Counted from the first letter of the stretch, positions 10,458-22,893 are shown. The stretch is DNA of 64,000 nt from Camellia lanceoleosa (GCA_025200525.1 CM045770.1:121497429-121561428); one strand, 5' to 3'. Notes: generated from the letters alone by a model not told the origin. Program-made: numbers and translations.

Positions 10458-12469
10458 GTGGTGTCAGGTATAGTTTCTATATGTGCTAAGAATGCCTATG
10501 TGCTGATTGATTCTGGCTCCACAGATTCATTTGTATCGCATGCTTTTTCTCGGGAACTAACTAGACCCTTAGAATCCATGAATTATTTATTGTCTATATC
10601 TACGCCATCTGGGGGTTCTATGGTATGTGCTTATGTATATCCGGCATGTGATGTTTTGATTGGTGAAATGACGTTATACGTTGATTTGCTGCTTTTGAGT
10701 ATTGACCACTTTGATTGCATCTTGGTATGGACTGGCTGACTAAATACTGTGCTACTATTGACTGTGCAAGTAAATCTATTGTGTTTAGACCATCGGGTAT
10801 GTTTGAATTTAGTTTTACTGGAAATGGGGTAGTTCCTTCCCCATACTTGGTTTCGGCCATGAAAGTTGTTAAATTGCTCAGGAAGGGATGTAGGGGCTAC
10901 TTGTGTTGTATACTAACTACATCATCTGATAGTACTAATGTGGAAACTATTCCTATTGCTTGTAAATTTCTCGATGTGTTTCTGAATGACTTGCCTGGAG
11001 ACTTAGTTGATAGAGCGATTGAATTCACTATTGAAGTAATCCCGGGAACACAACCTATTTCCAAGACCCCCTATAGAATGTCTACCTCAGAACTGAAAGA
11101 ATTAAAAACTCAACTTCAGGAACTGCTCAATAAGAAATTCATCTGTCCGAGTGCCTCACCTTAGGGTGCTCTGGTTTTGTTTGTTAAAAAGAAAGATGGA
11201 TCTCTAAGGTTATGTATAGACTATCGAGAATTGAACAAAGTAACCATCAAGAACAAATACCCTTTGCCCCAAATAGATGATTTGTTTGATCAACTTCAGG
11301 GAGCCCAAGTGTTTTCCAAGATTGACCTCAGATCTGGGTATCGCCAGTTAAAAGTTAGGGCATAAGACATAGAGAAAACTACATTCAGAACTAGATATGG
11401 ACATTATGAATTTTTGGTAATGCCATTTGGGGTGACTAATGCACCTGCTACCTTTATGGACCTTATGAATAGAGTATTTCAATCATTTCTGGATGTATTT
11501 GTTGTTGTATTTATTGATGACATTTTGATTTACTCCCAAAGTAGGGAAGATCATGAGAATCACTTGAGAACTACTCTACAGACTTTGAGAGAAAAGAAAT
11601 TATATGCTAAATTGTCCAAATGTGAGTTCTGGCTTGACAATATGGCATTTCTGCGGCATGTAATCAACAAGGATGGTATTTCAATTGACCCTCAGAAAAT
11701 TGAAGCTATTATGGATTGGCCTAGACTGACAAATGTGACAAAAGTTAGAAGTTTTCTGGGACTTGCTAGTTATTACAGAAGATTTGTGAAAGACTTCTCA
11801 AAATCTGCAATGCCATTGACACAATTAACACAGAAGAATGTATAGTTTGATTGGGATGATCAGCGTGAATCGGCCTTTCAAGAATTGAAAACTAGATTAG
11901 TGACTGCACCAATCTTAACTTTACCTAATGGTACGGATGGATTTCAAATTTACAGTGATGTTTCATATAAAGGGTTGGGTTGTGTACTAATGTAAAATGG
12001 AAAGGTAATTGCCTATGCTTCTCGACAACTTCGACCACATGAAAAGAATTACCCGACGCATGATCTTGAATTGGTAGCAGTGGCGTTTGCTTTAAAAATC
12101 TGGTGACATTATCTTTATGGAGCCACATGTGAGGTGTATACTGATCATAAAAGCCTCAAATACTTCTTTACCCAAAAAGAGCTGAACATGAGACAAAGAA
12201 GGTGGTTAGAGCTAATTAAAGATTATGATTTGCAGATTTTGTATCATCTAGGGAAAGCTAATACTGTGGCAGATGCCTTGAGTCGGAAATCCATAGGAAA
12301 TTTAGCATGTTTGCTTGCTGGTCAGAAAGAATTACTGTGTGACCTAGAAAGGAATGAGATCGAAATTGTTTTGCGAGAACAAGGTGGAATTCTAGCTTCC
12401 ATTTCCGTGCAACCTGCAATCATTGAAGAAATTAAGAAGAAACAACTCGAAGACGAGTACTTGAAATAG
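10458..12469 (+). pseudogene. pol: Element D protease, reverse transcriptase and RNase H, broken
   Basis: In order: an aspartic protease with VLIDSGSTDSFVS near 10498; a frameshift near 10735 (DCIL to GMDW); RT motifs [32 protein letters not shown], the catalytic [10 protein letters not shown] near 11509 (intact Asp pair), and [13 protein letters not shown]; then RNase H with [31 protein letters not shown] and [10 protein letters not shown], ending in the [15 protein letters not shown] linker. In-frame stops at 11162, 11363, 11843, 11993, 12104 and 12467 are nearly all one transition away from the expected Gln, Arg or Trp codon. These domains would copy the RNA into DNA and degrade the RNA template. 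Confidence 0.9.
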
Positions 12470-12535
12470 ATTGTGGAAGAATTTAACTCAAAACCAAGGC
12501 CAAGGTTTGTGATTGAGAACAATGTGTTGAAATTC

Positions 12536-13840
12536 TAAAATAGACTTTGTGTACCAAATTCCTCCGATTTGAGAAAACAGGTGATGATTGAAGCTCACAA
12601 TTTAAAATTTTCCATGCATCCGGGAAATACAAAGATGTATCATGCTTTGAAACAGAATTTATGGTGGCCTGGAATGAAAAAGTATATTGCAAATTATGTG
12701 GCTAGGTGTTTACACTGCCAACAAGTTAAAGCTGAACATCAACAACCCGCTGGTTTGCTAAAGCTGCTTCCAATACCAGAATGGAAAGGAGAGCACATTA
12801 CCATGGACTTCATTGTGCGATTGCCTCGCTCTTCTTGAGGTATGGATTCTATCTAGGTTATAGTTGATCATTTGACTAAATCTGCCCATTTCTTGCCTGT
12901 CAAAACCATTTATAATGCGGGTAAGTTAGCCAACATGTATATGAATGAAATTGTGCTGTTACAAGGTGTACCAGTATCTATTGTGTCTGACAGAGATTCG
13001 AAGTTCACATCAAGATTCTGGCAAAGTTTACAACAGGCTTTGGAAATAGAACTGAGGTTAAGTAGTGCTTATCATCCACAGACTGATGGTCAGACAGAGC
13101 GAACCGGTCAAACCTTAGAAGATATGCTCCGAATGTGTGTTAGATTTCTAAGGAAATTGGGAGACTTATTTGCCATTGGCTAAGTTTGTGTATAACAACA
13201 GCTACCATTCAAGTATTGGAATGGCTCCTTATGAAGCTTTGTATGGAAGAAAATGCCGATCTCCGATATGTTGGGCCGAGGTAGGCAACAGACCATTGTT
13301 GGGACTGGAACTGGTGCAAGAAACAACTGAAAACGTAAAACTGATTCAGCAGAGACCGAAAATCGCACAGAGTCGGCAAAAGAGTTATGCTGATATTCAA
13401 AGGCGTGATAGGGAATATGAAGTCGGAGATCATGTGTTTATCAAGGTAACTCCGATGAAGGGGCAAACGCGATTTGGAGTAAAAGGCAAGTTGGCACCAA
13501 GGTATGTTGGGCCGTATGAGATTCTTGAGAAGATCAATCCCATGACGTATCAGGTAGCCCTACCTCCAGTGATGGAGCATATGCACAATGTTTTTCACAT
13601 ATCTATGCTTCGAGAATATTTGAGAGATCCGCTACATGTGATTGAGCCAACTCACGTGTTTTTGAAGGATAATTATACATATGAAGAACGGCCAATTCAA
13701 ATTGTCAACCGAAGAGTCAAAAGACTAAGGAACAAAGAAATCCCATTAGTAAAGGTTGATTGCAGAATCATGGGGGAACCTATGCAACCTGGGAAACGGA
13801 AGAAGACATGATGAAAAGATATCCTGAGTTATTCCCTTTG
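12536..13840 (+). pseudogene. int: Element D integrase with chromodomain-like C-terminus, broken
   Basis: An HHCC zinc finger (HNLKFSMHPG ... CLHCQQ) precedes the core. The first Asp is in TMDFIVRLP, the second in SDRDSKFTSRF, and the Glu in DGQTERTGQ, so all three catalytic residues are present. Stops occur at 12536, 12836 and 12854. The frame shifts near 13170 within the PLA-FVYNNSYHSS stretch. The C-terminal part carries VGDHVFIKVTP and LAPRYVGPYEILEKI, then a chromodomain-like end whose last part (ATWETEEDMMKRYPELFP) lies in another frame after about 13775. Chromodomains steer chromoviral integration to marked chromatin. Confidence 0.9.
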
Positions 13841-13892
13841 AATCCGGTATTCTTTCAAAATGAAGGTAATTTGAGTTTGGAGGACCAAACTC

Positions 13893-13908
13893 TTTCAGGG
13901 GGAAAGAC
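13893..13908 (+). other. Polypurine tract of D
   Basis: TTTCAGGGGGAAAGAC lies directly before the 3' LTR start TGTAAC, the expected place for the plus-strand primer. Confidence 0.88.
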
Positions 13909-16536
13909 TGTAACAACCCCGATCCCTGGTTAACGTTAATCCATGATTAATTATGTCTAATCAGTAATTAAGAAGAAATTCTGAATTAAATTGCATATGT
14001 GTGTTGCATTATTTGTGTCTATATATGTTTAACGTGGAAAAGAACGGTTCATGTTTTTCTTTCGGTTGCGAATTGAAGGCCTTATCAGCATCCGATTCAG
14101 AAATTGACTTGATTTATATGTTAATTAGGATTTATAGGATTTGATGGTAGGCATAATTAAAATTCAGTTTGGAACGATTAAATTGGATTAATTAATAATA
14201 CTTAGCTTAATTTAGATCAACTACTTAAATGCCACTAAGTCGGCTTGTGTAAGACCACTTCTACACCTTATTACATGTTTTGACACTCTTTTTTTTTTCC
14301 TTATTCTTGAGCCAAACGTGAGGAACAGGGAGAGGAGAGAAATTGAACTCAAACCAAGAAAATTGCTTGAGATCTAGAGGAAATTGAAGAGGACTTGGAT
14401 GATTAAGCTACCACACTTGAGAATTCAAGACTTAAGGTAGGAATCCACCCTTTTAATTGTGAAATGGAGTTGTTTAATGTATGGGTTCATGGAAATTAGA
14501 GATTAAAGTCAAGAAATAACTTAAAGAGTAGATTTAAGAATCAATTCATGCATGCATGTCCATATCATGGAGTTTTGAGGTTGTTTTCTTGAGAATTCTC
14601 ACATGCATGTTCGTATTATAGTTGTAATCTGAGAATTCACCATGTTTTGGGAAAGAATATCTCGTGTGATCATGTTTTGGAAGTTATGAATTCAAATGAG
14701 TACATGCATGGCATAATTACATCATGCTCATCCATTTCAAGATGAATTTTTGAACAATTGGCATGCTTTTGGGCCTTGGTTTCATGAAATAATCTTTAAA
14801 TCATGATATTTTGTGAGTTTCTAAATGATTCCCAGAATTTTGGCCCAAGAGGATGAGTTTTGAAGTGTTGAATTTGAGATTTGAGCTTGAAGATCAAATC
14901 TGGAAATTCCAGAATTTGCATCCACGGTCGAGCGTAGGAGTTCACGCTCGAGCGAGCACTCTGAGTGCGTGTACCTCCGCTCGAGCGATTGGAAGCTCGC
15001 TCAAGCGTGAAATGCATGTATCCAGAAGTTCATATGTTTTGCAGCACGTTCGAGCGACAGACGTCACGCTCAAGCGAGGGTCTAAGTCTCACGCTCGAGC
15101 GTTGATTGACCGTCTGTCAAGCGTGAAAAGCAAACAACCAGTACTTTTTCGAAAGTTTATGGTCCACTCGAGCGAGAGAAGTCATGCTTGAGTGAACCTT
15201 CAATTCTTGCATGTCCACTCGAGTGAGGAAAGCCATGCTCGAGCGTGGACCCTATTTTTAGCAAAATTTGAAAAATGTTTTCAAGTGCATTGTTGCATCC
15301 TCATTCCATCCTAGGCGTTTCTAGGCCATGTTTAAGACACTATAATGAGGATAAAGGCTAGAAACACACTTAGGACAAGAACATGTGTTATGTGCAATTC
15401 GAGCATGTGTTTCAATGTATGTCATTGTCATGTTATGTAGGTCACGTCCCTCAGGATAAGTGAATGCCTACTGTACTTCTTTACTTGGAGCCATCTATTG
15501 ACTGTGAGTAATAACTCTGTAAAGCTATGTTTAATTACAAGTATTTTTTGACTGGTATGATACGATCTATTTTCTGAAATGCTATTTTATGAATTATGAA
15601 TGAATGTCCATTTTTCTAAAATATATTTGTAGCATCCTTAGCTCACGTGGCCCTCGCCCGGGGGTAATAATACCGTGGCCAATATGCACTTGGCCCTTGC
15701 CCAGGGGTAACAATACTGTGGCTTATATTCACGTGGCCCATGCCCGAGGGTAACAATACCAAGGCCTATATTCACGTGGCCATCGCCTGGGGGTAACAAT
15801 ACCACGGCTACTTGCGCGCAAGATATGGACCTTTATGGTCGTCGGTACCGACTATGCATGTGGGTCTCAGAACCAAGTTGATATGTTAGCTAATGGGTGT
15901 ACCACGTATGAACTTATGCAAAATTTGAATTTGAATATGAGCATGTATCTGAATCCAATTCTGATTTGCAATCTGAATATGCTTAAGACTCTATTTCCGA
16001 TAAGAATACGTTTTTACTATAAACTTTGAATTCTAAGTCTGTGCCGGACATCATTCATTAAAACTCTTTACCTAGTTATTATTCACTGGGTTCTAGTTCA
16101 CTGTGTTATTTGTATGTATGTAGGTGAGCAAGCATGTGACCAGGCTTGAGATGCTGCCTGGCGAGTTTTGGTGTCAGCCAACCATCTTGCCTCCCGTGGA
16201 GGTTCCCTTTTGAGATCTACCCAAGATTTTGTACTTTTGTACTTTCTAAATGTTTATGACTGGCCTGAACACATTTGAAATGTTGTGTAAATGGCTTAGG
16301 TGATGTAAGGCTACTGTATTTTCGATGCTACATCTGTCTGTATGTATATATGTATTTGAAAAGTTTAAATTTCCTATCCCATGTATGTCTGCACAGCTCT
16401 ATGGACTATGTAGGTTTGTATATTTGCTTCCGCAGCGGCTGTTATATATGTTATTCTATTCAGAGGCCTTCGGCAATCCAAGGATTACTAGTCGGTTATG
16501 ATGCTAAATCCATAGGGGCGGGTTTGGGTCGTGACA
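13909..16536 (+). mobile_element. Element D 3' LTR
   Basis: Close direct repeat of 6566-9170. The copies differ by scattered substitutions and the indel noted for the 5' LTR. Palindrome and tandem-repeat clusters are at the same relative positions (about 14915-15245 and 15635-15805). Confidence 0.93.
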
Positions 16537-16571
16537 TCGGCCCCTTCTGCACAGGAAAAACTCCTCTCTCA
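16537..16571 (-). mobile_element. Element A 3' LTR, proximal 35 bases
   Basis: Continues A's 3' LTR after element D. CCCCTTCTGCACAGG here matches CCCCTTTTGCACGG before 44965, and both end in CTCTCA (TGAGAG on the element strand). The adjoining internal bases AAGGTGCAAT on the reverse strand look like a decayed polypurine tract. Confidence 0.85.
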
Positions 16572-16835
16572 ATTGCACCTTAATCTATTCTACTACAACA
16601 TGAAGTAGATTACCACAACTAGCCGAGCTAGATACTCTACCCAGCTGGAGGAACTGCATGGTTCAAATCTAACGCCACAAGGAGCATGGTGCGAATCTCA
16701 CGCCTCAAGGAGCACGGTCCACTCTACTACACTGATATAACATCTTCTCAAGGGAATACGCGCCGTCTTACCGTAATGATGGGCGTGATTTCGCAAGAAA
16801 CTTTTCAAATTTTGGCACCTCTTTGAGCGTAAGAC

Positions 16836-17607
16836 ATATATACCGTCCTTGTCTCCCCACTTCTCTCCACTGTTCATTGCCATTTCAGACAGAATATCCA
16901 GCGAACCAGTGCAAACAACCTTGGTTTCTTGCTTCTAATGCCCAACTCAAAGCATTTCCATTGGAGGTCCTATTTCATCTCCATCAGCGAAGCATTTCCC
17001 ACCGATTGGAGTATTAACCCCACAAGCTCTCCATTCTAGTAAGTGTTCTTCGTCGCCCTCTATGAAATTATTTATGTTCTTGAGCTTTTACTGTATTATT
17101 CGCATGTAAAAGATAATAATATAACACAAAAACTACTAAAAATTGGACTAAACAAGAGTTTTTGGTCATATCTAGTGTTAAATTGTTCCTGCCATGATTT
17201 TCCATTGCACAGTTCATCCTCTGGGATGAACAAAGAAAGAACTGGGCCAAACCGGGCAAAAAACAATATTTTGATCCAAAATCATAACCCAACCGAGCAA
17301 ACTTCACGGTTGCAAAGTTTGAAGAAACCAAACTATGAACAAAGTAACTTTGGATGCCGCGCGACCGAGCAATATCTATTTTGCTCTCGCGGCCGAGCTA
17401 AAACCAGACACGTTCGTGGGACCGAGCTAAGCCCTTTCTTAATACAAAACTGAGCTACAATTCGGGTCATTTGTCAACCGAGCTAAAACCCAGCTCGTTT
17501 GTGCGGTCGAGCTAATATCCAGCTTATCTGTAAAACAAAGCTAAAACCGTGCTCATGCGAGCAGCCGCACTCTCACTTGCACTTAATTGTGATTTTCTAT
17601 TATGTAG
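16836..17607 (+). promoter_or_regulatory. Candidate antisense promoter, 5' UTR and first intron of A's antisense ORF
   Basis: ATATATA at 16836-16842 lies in a CT-rich promoter-like context. A donor GTAAGTG at 17039 and an acceptor ATGTAG ending at 17607 could bound a 569-base leader intron before the first recognisable antisense exon. Inside the intron, CCGAGCTAA-type motifs recur about every 35 bases (17355-17560). The splice sites are predicted by eye only. Confidence 0.4.
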
Positions 17608-18124
17608 AATCCTAGAAGACCGAGCACACTAACACAAGCATTCTCAAAGGCTAAGCAGTCGCTGCATAACTTGACTAACACGCTATGCCGAGCAGATCAC
17701 ACTTGGTTAGATAGGGTGACATCGCTTTCTGGTAAACATACCGAGAGCATCAGTTGAGTTCTGTGAGGAGTACGGCATCCCAGCTGACGTGCACTCCGAG
17801 CTCTGCAAGGAAGAGATCATTCTATGAGGCAAATAGAATGCTTGTCCCTTCACCAAGCTATCAATCATCGAATGGGGGCTTCGCTTCCAAGTACAACCTT
17901 TGATATGCAAGTTCTTAAGACGCACCAGGTTGTGCCCCACACAAGTGTCCACCAACACCTTCCGCATAATAAATGGAATTACCGAGCTAAATCACCGGCT
18001 CAACTTGAACTTAGGCATGGCAGAGATACTACGTCAGTACACGCTCGATCACACAAGCAACAGATTCAACTAGTACTTAAGGATAAGACTAGGCAGCGAA
18101 CATCCAGTGACCGACTTTCCAAAC
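17608..18124 (+). pseudogene. Element A antisense ORF, first coding part (Transposase_28-like)
   Basis: On the strand opposite to A's gag-pol, a frame from about 17725 reads VEFCEEYGIPADVHSELC, WGLRFQVQPLICKFLRRTRL, CPTQVSTNTFRIINGITEL and NLNLGMAEILRQYTL. This is the pattern of the plant putative gypsy-type transposon family (Pfam Transposase_28), known from antisense ORFs of Tat elements; its function is not established. Stops interrupt it near 17824 and 17836. Frame and homology continue across element B, from PVTDFPNE on this side to DLHDDDVF on the other, so B landed in the middle of an exon. Confidence 0.65.
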
Positions 18125-18129
18125 GAAGA

Positions 18130-18478
18130 TAATATGAATTTTGTATAAGAAGAGAACAGAGGCTTAGAAGAACAGAAACTGGAGTGAGAGAGAGAGAGGG
18201 AGAGGTTTTTGAGACTGTAACTATCTGCCCTTTTATTCCAAAAGTTCCCAGGCCATTTATAAGGCAAATGAGAACACACCAACTACAAGATGTAACAACC
18301 ATAAATAAAAACGTGGCACGAATTGTGGAAGCATAAGAAACCATTACAACCATTATTGAAAATAATCTACAACTAATTCCTATTCTGGAGGCAGTAGTTC
18401 AACAGTTTCTATTCTCATGCTAAGTCCTATTCTCATGCATGACCCACTCCCAAAAGCAGCAAGGCAACGGACATATCA
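18130..18478 (-). mobile_element. Element B 3' LTR
   Basis: 349 bp, near-identical to 22916-23260. It shares a GAGAGAGAGA-type tract, TTTTATTCCAAAAGTTCCCA and CATTTATAAGGCAAATGAG (plus-strand view). Confidence 0.93.
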
Positions 18479-18493
18479 TTCCTCCCCCCTGGA
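18479..18493 (-). other. Polypurine tract of B
   Basis: Reverse strand TCCAGGGGGGAGGAA directly precedes the 3' LTR start TGATATG. Confidence 0.87.
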
Positions 18494-18496
18494 ATT

Positions 18497-19947
18497 ATCC
18501 TTGTCCACAAGGATAAAGGCAGGGTAAGTCTTCAAAAAAGGCCAACGATTCTCCTAGGTTGCATCCTCAATTGGCACTCCAATCATTTAACCAAAATCTC
18601 AGTTTTGGGGCAGTAACATTCCTTTTGAACAATACGGGTGTCCAACACAGCTTCAGGTTGAGGAAGGATCTCGGATGTGTCCGAAACTGGCGGAAGTTGA
18701 TGGGAAACAATGGTGATGGGACCGTCATGTTTCTTAAGAAGACTAACATGAAAAACATTATGGATTTGGGAACCCTCTGGCAGCTCAAGCTTGTACGCCA
18801 CTGGACCAATTCTAGCAAAAACCTTATAAGGACCAAAGAATCGAGGTGAGAGCTTCATAGAGCTGCGAAAAGCCACTGATTTCTGCCGATATGGTTGGAG
18901 TTTGAGGTACACAAAATCACCAACCTCAAAAACAAGCTCTCGTCGATGTCGTTCAACCTGGGATTTCATTCAGTCACGAGCGACAGTCAAGTTACGACGC
19001 AATGCACTAAGGATGTTATCTTAGTTGTGCAGGAGGTCATCAACGGCCTGAACTTTTGTTGTGCCTGGAATGTAGGAAAGTAAAGTGGGTGGAGGTACCT
19101 CGTACACAGCCTCGAAAGGGGAAATTTTGGTGGACGAGTGAGTGGAAGTGTTATAGCTATATTCAGCCCATGCAACCGAGTCCATCCATTTTCTTGGCTA
19201 CCCATGTGTGAAGCACTGAAGATACTACTCGAGCGTGCGATTAACCACTTTCGTTTGACCATCGGGTTGTGGGTGATAACTAGAACTCATGCAAAGAGCT
19301 GTACCTTGGATCTGAAATAAAGTTTTCCAAAATAAACTCATAAAGATTTTATCTCGATCACTTACAATGGATGCCAGCATGCCATGAAGTCGAACAATTT
19401 GTTCGATAAAGGCTTTAGCCACAGTGATGGCAATAAAAGGGTGCTTGAGTGGAATAAAATGTGCATATTTGGTCAAGCGATCCACGACCACCATGATGAC
19501 AGTTTTACCGTGGGACAGCGGCAACCCTTCTACGAAATCCATGGAAATGTCAGTCCATACTTTGGCTAGTATTGGCAATGGTTGTAATAGGCTAGCGGGT
19601 CGCAAGCAATTAGATTTGCATCATTAACAGACATCGCAATTTTTGATGAATTCCTTTATTGCAGTTCGCATGTGAGGCCAAGTAAAGCATGCGTTAATGC
19701 GGCTCAATGTTTTATGATAGCCAAAGTGTCCACCACATGGAGACGAGTGACGTGTTGACAAAATTGCTGGAAGTAGTGGCAAAGTAGGACTTAAATAGAT
19801 GCACTCTTCTTTGAAAAGAACCCCATCTCGTAAAAAGTACTGCGGCTGGAGGTGTGATGGAATTGATTCCAATAATTGACTATAGAATGGATCGTTGGCT
19901 ACCTCATATTGGATCGTGGCCCACCAATCGGCAACGGGCAGGGACAC
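18497..19947 (-). pseudogene. int: Element B integrase and chromodomain, broken
   Basis: The zinc-finger part has RHSSPCGGHFGYHKT and NCDVC (19947-19624). The core has [13 protein letters not shown] (first Asp), [12 protein letters not shown] (second Asp) and, at the position of the catalytic Glu, DGQTKVVNR, so Glu is replaced by Lys (a G-to-A change). The C-terminal part carries FEVGDFVYLKLQPYRQ, KLSPRFFGPYKVFARIG and HNVFHVSLLKK. A chromodomain remnant (EILVK, stop, GVPIEDAT, stop, ENRWPFLKTYP) is split between frames and ends near the PPT. The enzyme would have inserted cDNA into chromatin; the Lys substitution alone should abolish activity. Confidence 0.88.
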
Positions 19948-20013
19948 GACGAGGAACTCTAGTTCTCCAACCCGTGAGAGAGCATTCGCACCACAATTCT
20001 CCCTTCCTTTCTT

Positions 20014-20655
20014 CTACTCAATGACATAATCATAGCCAAGGATCTTCGGTAACCACCGTGTTTGTGCCGGTGTCATGATCCGTTGCTCTAGCAAATATTT
20101 TAAACTCCTTTGATCCGTCCGGACAATGAAAGGTTTACCGATTAAATATGGTCTCCACTTGCGAATGGCCTTCACTATTGCTAGCATCTCCTTCTCGTAG
20201 GTCGATAGAGCTAAGGCCGACGGTTTGAGTGCTTCATTGAAGTAGGCTACGGGTTGGTCTTGTTGTGACAAAATAGCCCCGATGCCCACCCCACAAGCAT
20301 CGCATTCAATCACAAAGGATTGTGAAAAATCTGGTAAACGTAGGACTAGAGGAGATGTGAGGCCCTGTTTGAGTTGTGACAAAGCGGCGGCGGCCTCAGA
20401 AGTCCAATAGAACCCATCTTTGGATAATAAGCGAGTGAGAGGCGCAGTGATTCCTCCAAAACCACTAATAAATTTTCGGTAGTATCCGGCTAAGCCAAGG
20501 AAGCCGCGAACACCTCGGGTGGAAGTGGGAGTTGGCCACTCGAGAACTGAACTGATTTTGCCGGGATCAACAGCCACCCCTGCAAATGAAATGAGGTGTC
20601 CCAAATATGCCACCTGTAACACGCCAAAACAACATTTAGATTGTTTGGCAAACAA
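20014..20655 (-). pseudogene. pol: Element B RT C-terminus and RNase H
   Basis: A 213-codon open stretch. It contains [18 protein letters not shown] and [17 protein letters not shown] from the RT connection, then RNase H motifs VIECDACGVGIGAILSQ, YFNEALKPSALALSTYEKE and VRTDQRSLKYLLEQR. The acidic catalytic residues of RNase H (Asp in ECDAC, Glu in YEKE, Asp in RTDQ) are visible. It overlaps the RT segment 20490-20834 in another frame, which indicates a frameshift near 20640. Confidence 0.88.
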
Positions 20656-22037
20656 TTGATTGCTGGATAAACAAGAAGGACTGCACGGAGGTGCCCAAGG
20701 TGATCAACCCAATTTTTGCTATACACCAAGATGTCATCAAAGAAGACCAGAACAAATTTCCTCAAGTAAGGTCGTAGCAAGTCGTTTATCAAACTCTGGA
20801 AGGTGGAGGGGGCATTTGTCAGGCTGAAGGGCATAACAACAAATTCGTAATGTCCGTCATGCGTGCGAAAAGCAGTTTTGTGTATATCAGCCTCTTAAAC
20901 CCGTATTTGATGGTATCCGGCGCGGAGGTCAAGTTTTGAAAAATACCTGGACCCGTGTAATTCGTCGAGTTCATCTATGACCGGGATCGGGTACTTATCT
21001 TTGATTGTAATATTGTTGAGAGCTCGATAATCAACACAAAATCGCCAACCTCCATCCGCTTTTTTGACGAGCAATACCGGTGAAGAAAATGGGCTGGTAC
21101 TGGGCTGAATCAAACCTGAGTCAAGAAATTCCTTCACCATCCTTTCAATTTCTGCTTTTTGATAATAAGGGTATCGGTAGGGTCGGATGCTCACTGGTTC
21201 TTGATTTGGTTGTAATGGTATGTGGTGATCATGGGTTCGTATTGGTGGTGAGGTATTGGGGACGGCAAAGACATGCTCAAACTCAGTGAGGATTTGGGCG
21301 AAGTCGGCGGGGTGGTCCTTGTCTGAAGTTGGTTCGTGGCTTGGAATGATATGAAAGAATAAGGCTCTGCCATTGAGGTGGAGTAGTTCCTTATCACTCA
21401 AGGCAGTGGGTGTAGGTTGCTTAAGGCCTTGAAACATACAAGATTTTCCTCCTTGCTGGAAGGACATTGTGAGATGGTTGTAATCAGTCTCGATTGGACC
21501 CAGAGTGGCCAACCACTGAACTCCCAAGACCACTTGACAGGCCGCTGCAGGTAGAACATAAAAATCTGCTTGAATTGGAAAGTCTTGGACGAGGAGGGTG
21601 AGCCCAAGGCATTGTCCATTGTTGTTGTTTTTGTCCTGATTGGCCACCATTACTTGCAACTTCTGATCGCGTGCTACGGGTCACCCGAATTTCGTGACTA
21701 TGGCTTGATCAATGAAATTGTGGGTGCTTTCCTCGTCAATGAGGACAGTTATTGCTTTATTTTGTAATTTGCCTACCACCCGGAATGTTTGAGGATGTGT
21801 CGTCCCAGCTATTGCATGGAATGAGATTTCAGGGAGGAGCTCGGCCATATCGGGTTCTTCGGGAGGGTCCATGGCAACGGTAGGTTCGAGGATTGGTGAC
21901 TCTTCAATCATAAACAACTGGGGTCTTTGACAGCAGTGACCCGGAGTGAATTTCTCATCGTAATAATAGCACAGCCCTTTTTTCGCGACGTTCACGTGCC
22001 TCTTGACTGGTAATTCGTCGGACTGGAACTGGAGCAT
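20490..22037 (-). pseudogene. pol: Element B zinc knuckle, protease and reverse transcriptase
   Basis: The knuckle CYYYDEKFTPGHCCQ is an altered form of the CxxCxxxxxxGHxC type found in this clade. The protease is represented by VLIDEESTHNFIDQ, where the usual Asp-Gly-Gly reads Asp-Glu-Glu, probably an inactivating change. The RT covers [36 protein letters not shown] and [16 protein letters not shown] to 20895, then after a stop [17 protein letters not shown] and the intact catalytic [13 protein letters not shown]. Stops and a frameshift separate the pieces. Confidence 0.87.
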
Positions 22038-22893
22038 TGGCTGAGGTTTGACCTACCTTCGATGTGGGTAGGGGTCCTAGAGCACAGGCTATGTTGTTTG
22101 GAGAAGACTGTGGGGTGAAGGCTACCACGTGAGGACGAAAGGAGCTATTCTCTTTTTTTTGTAGAGCATTGCGCTCTTCAATTAGCCATGTCGCTCCAAT
22201 GGTGTCGGCCAAGGTGCGGGGTTGCTTGAGTTTGACATCCAGGCGTATGTCGTCACAAAGTCCCGCAATGAAACAGCCAATCAAGTAATTTTCAGGCAAC
22301 CCATCAACACGATGTGAGAGCATCTCGAAGGCTTCTTGATAGGTAGCCACTGTCGAAGTTTGTTTGAGGCGGGTCAAGGCTTCTGAGCGATTCTCATAAT
22401 CGGTGGGACCGAAGCGGAGCAAATGGGCCTTGGTTAGCTCGTTCCAAGTGAATGGACCTCTGAACTTGGTTAGCCATTGAAGCCACTGGAGAGCTATGCT
22501 TTCGAGGTGAAAAGAAGCAAGCTGAACTTGTTGGTCAGGAGTACCACTCTTGAAATCAAAGTATTGTTCAGCCTTAAAGATCCAGCTCGTCGGATCGTCT
22601 CCATTGAATTAAGGAAATGATAGCTTCAAGTGTGGGTGGTTTCGGTCTGGGGTGTTGTTGCGATTTCGGTTTGGAGTGTTGTGGGTAGTGGAAAGAGGTT
22701 GGTTATGAGAGGTTTTGGCTGGGGCAAATGGGTTATCGATGGAAGGGGTGTTTTGCGAGACTCACATGGTTTGGAGTTCTGTCAAAACAGTTTGGAGGGT
22801 GCCATGGATTTGGTCGAAGTTGGATTTGTGATGAGCTAATGCTTCGTTGACTTCACTGTGAAACTCAGCGTTGCTTTTGGCCCGTGTATCCAT
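21955..22893 (-). pseudogene. gag: Element B gag, premature stops
   Basis: The ATG at 22893 lies only eight bases after the PBS and starts MDTRAKSNAEFHSEVNEAL. The gag domain follows with GDDPTSWIFKAEQYF, LESIALQWLQWL and YQEAFEMLSHRVDGLPENYL. A TGA near 22760 and a TAA near 22612 interrupt the frame. A gag directly behind the PBS with no long leader is typical of Reina-type elements. Confidence 0.85.

Larger units (their letters stand above)
6566..16536 (+). mobile_element. Element D: full-length Tekay-like chromovirus (Ty3/gypsy)
   Basis: Two long LTRs (2605 and 2628 bp) start TGTAACAACCCCG and end GTCGTGA[T/C]A. They enclose a tRNA-Met primer site, gag with a zinc knuckle, protease, RT, RNase H, integrase and a chromodomain-like C-terminus, then a PPT. 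It is inserted in A's 3' LTR. The flanking 5-mers are TCAAT (6561-6565) and TCGGC (16537-16541), and the uninterrupted 5' LTR of A reads TCGAC there, so all TSD differences are transitions. At least eleven in-frame stops and frameshifts make it non-autonomous today. The Tekay (Del) assignment rests on long LTRs, the [11 protein letters not shown] motif and the chromodomain ending ATWETEEDM. Confidence 0.93.
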
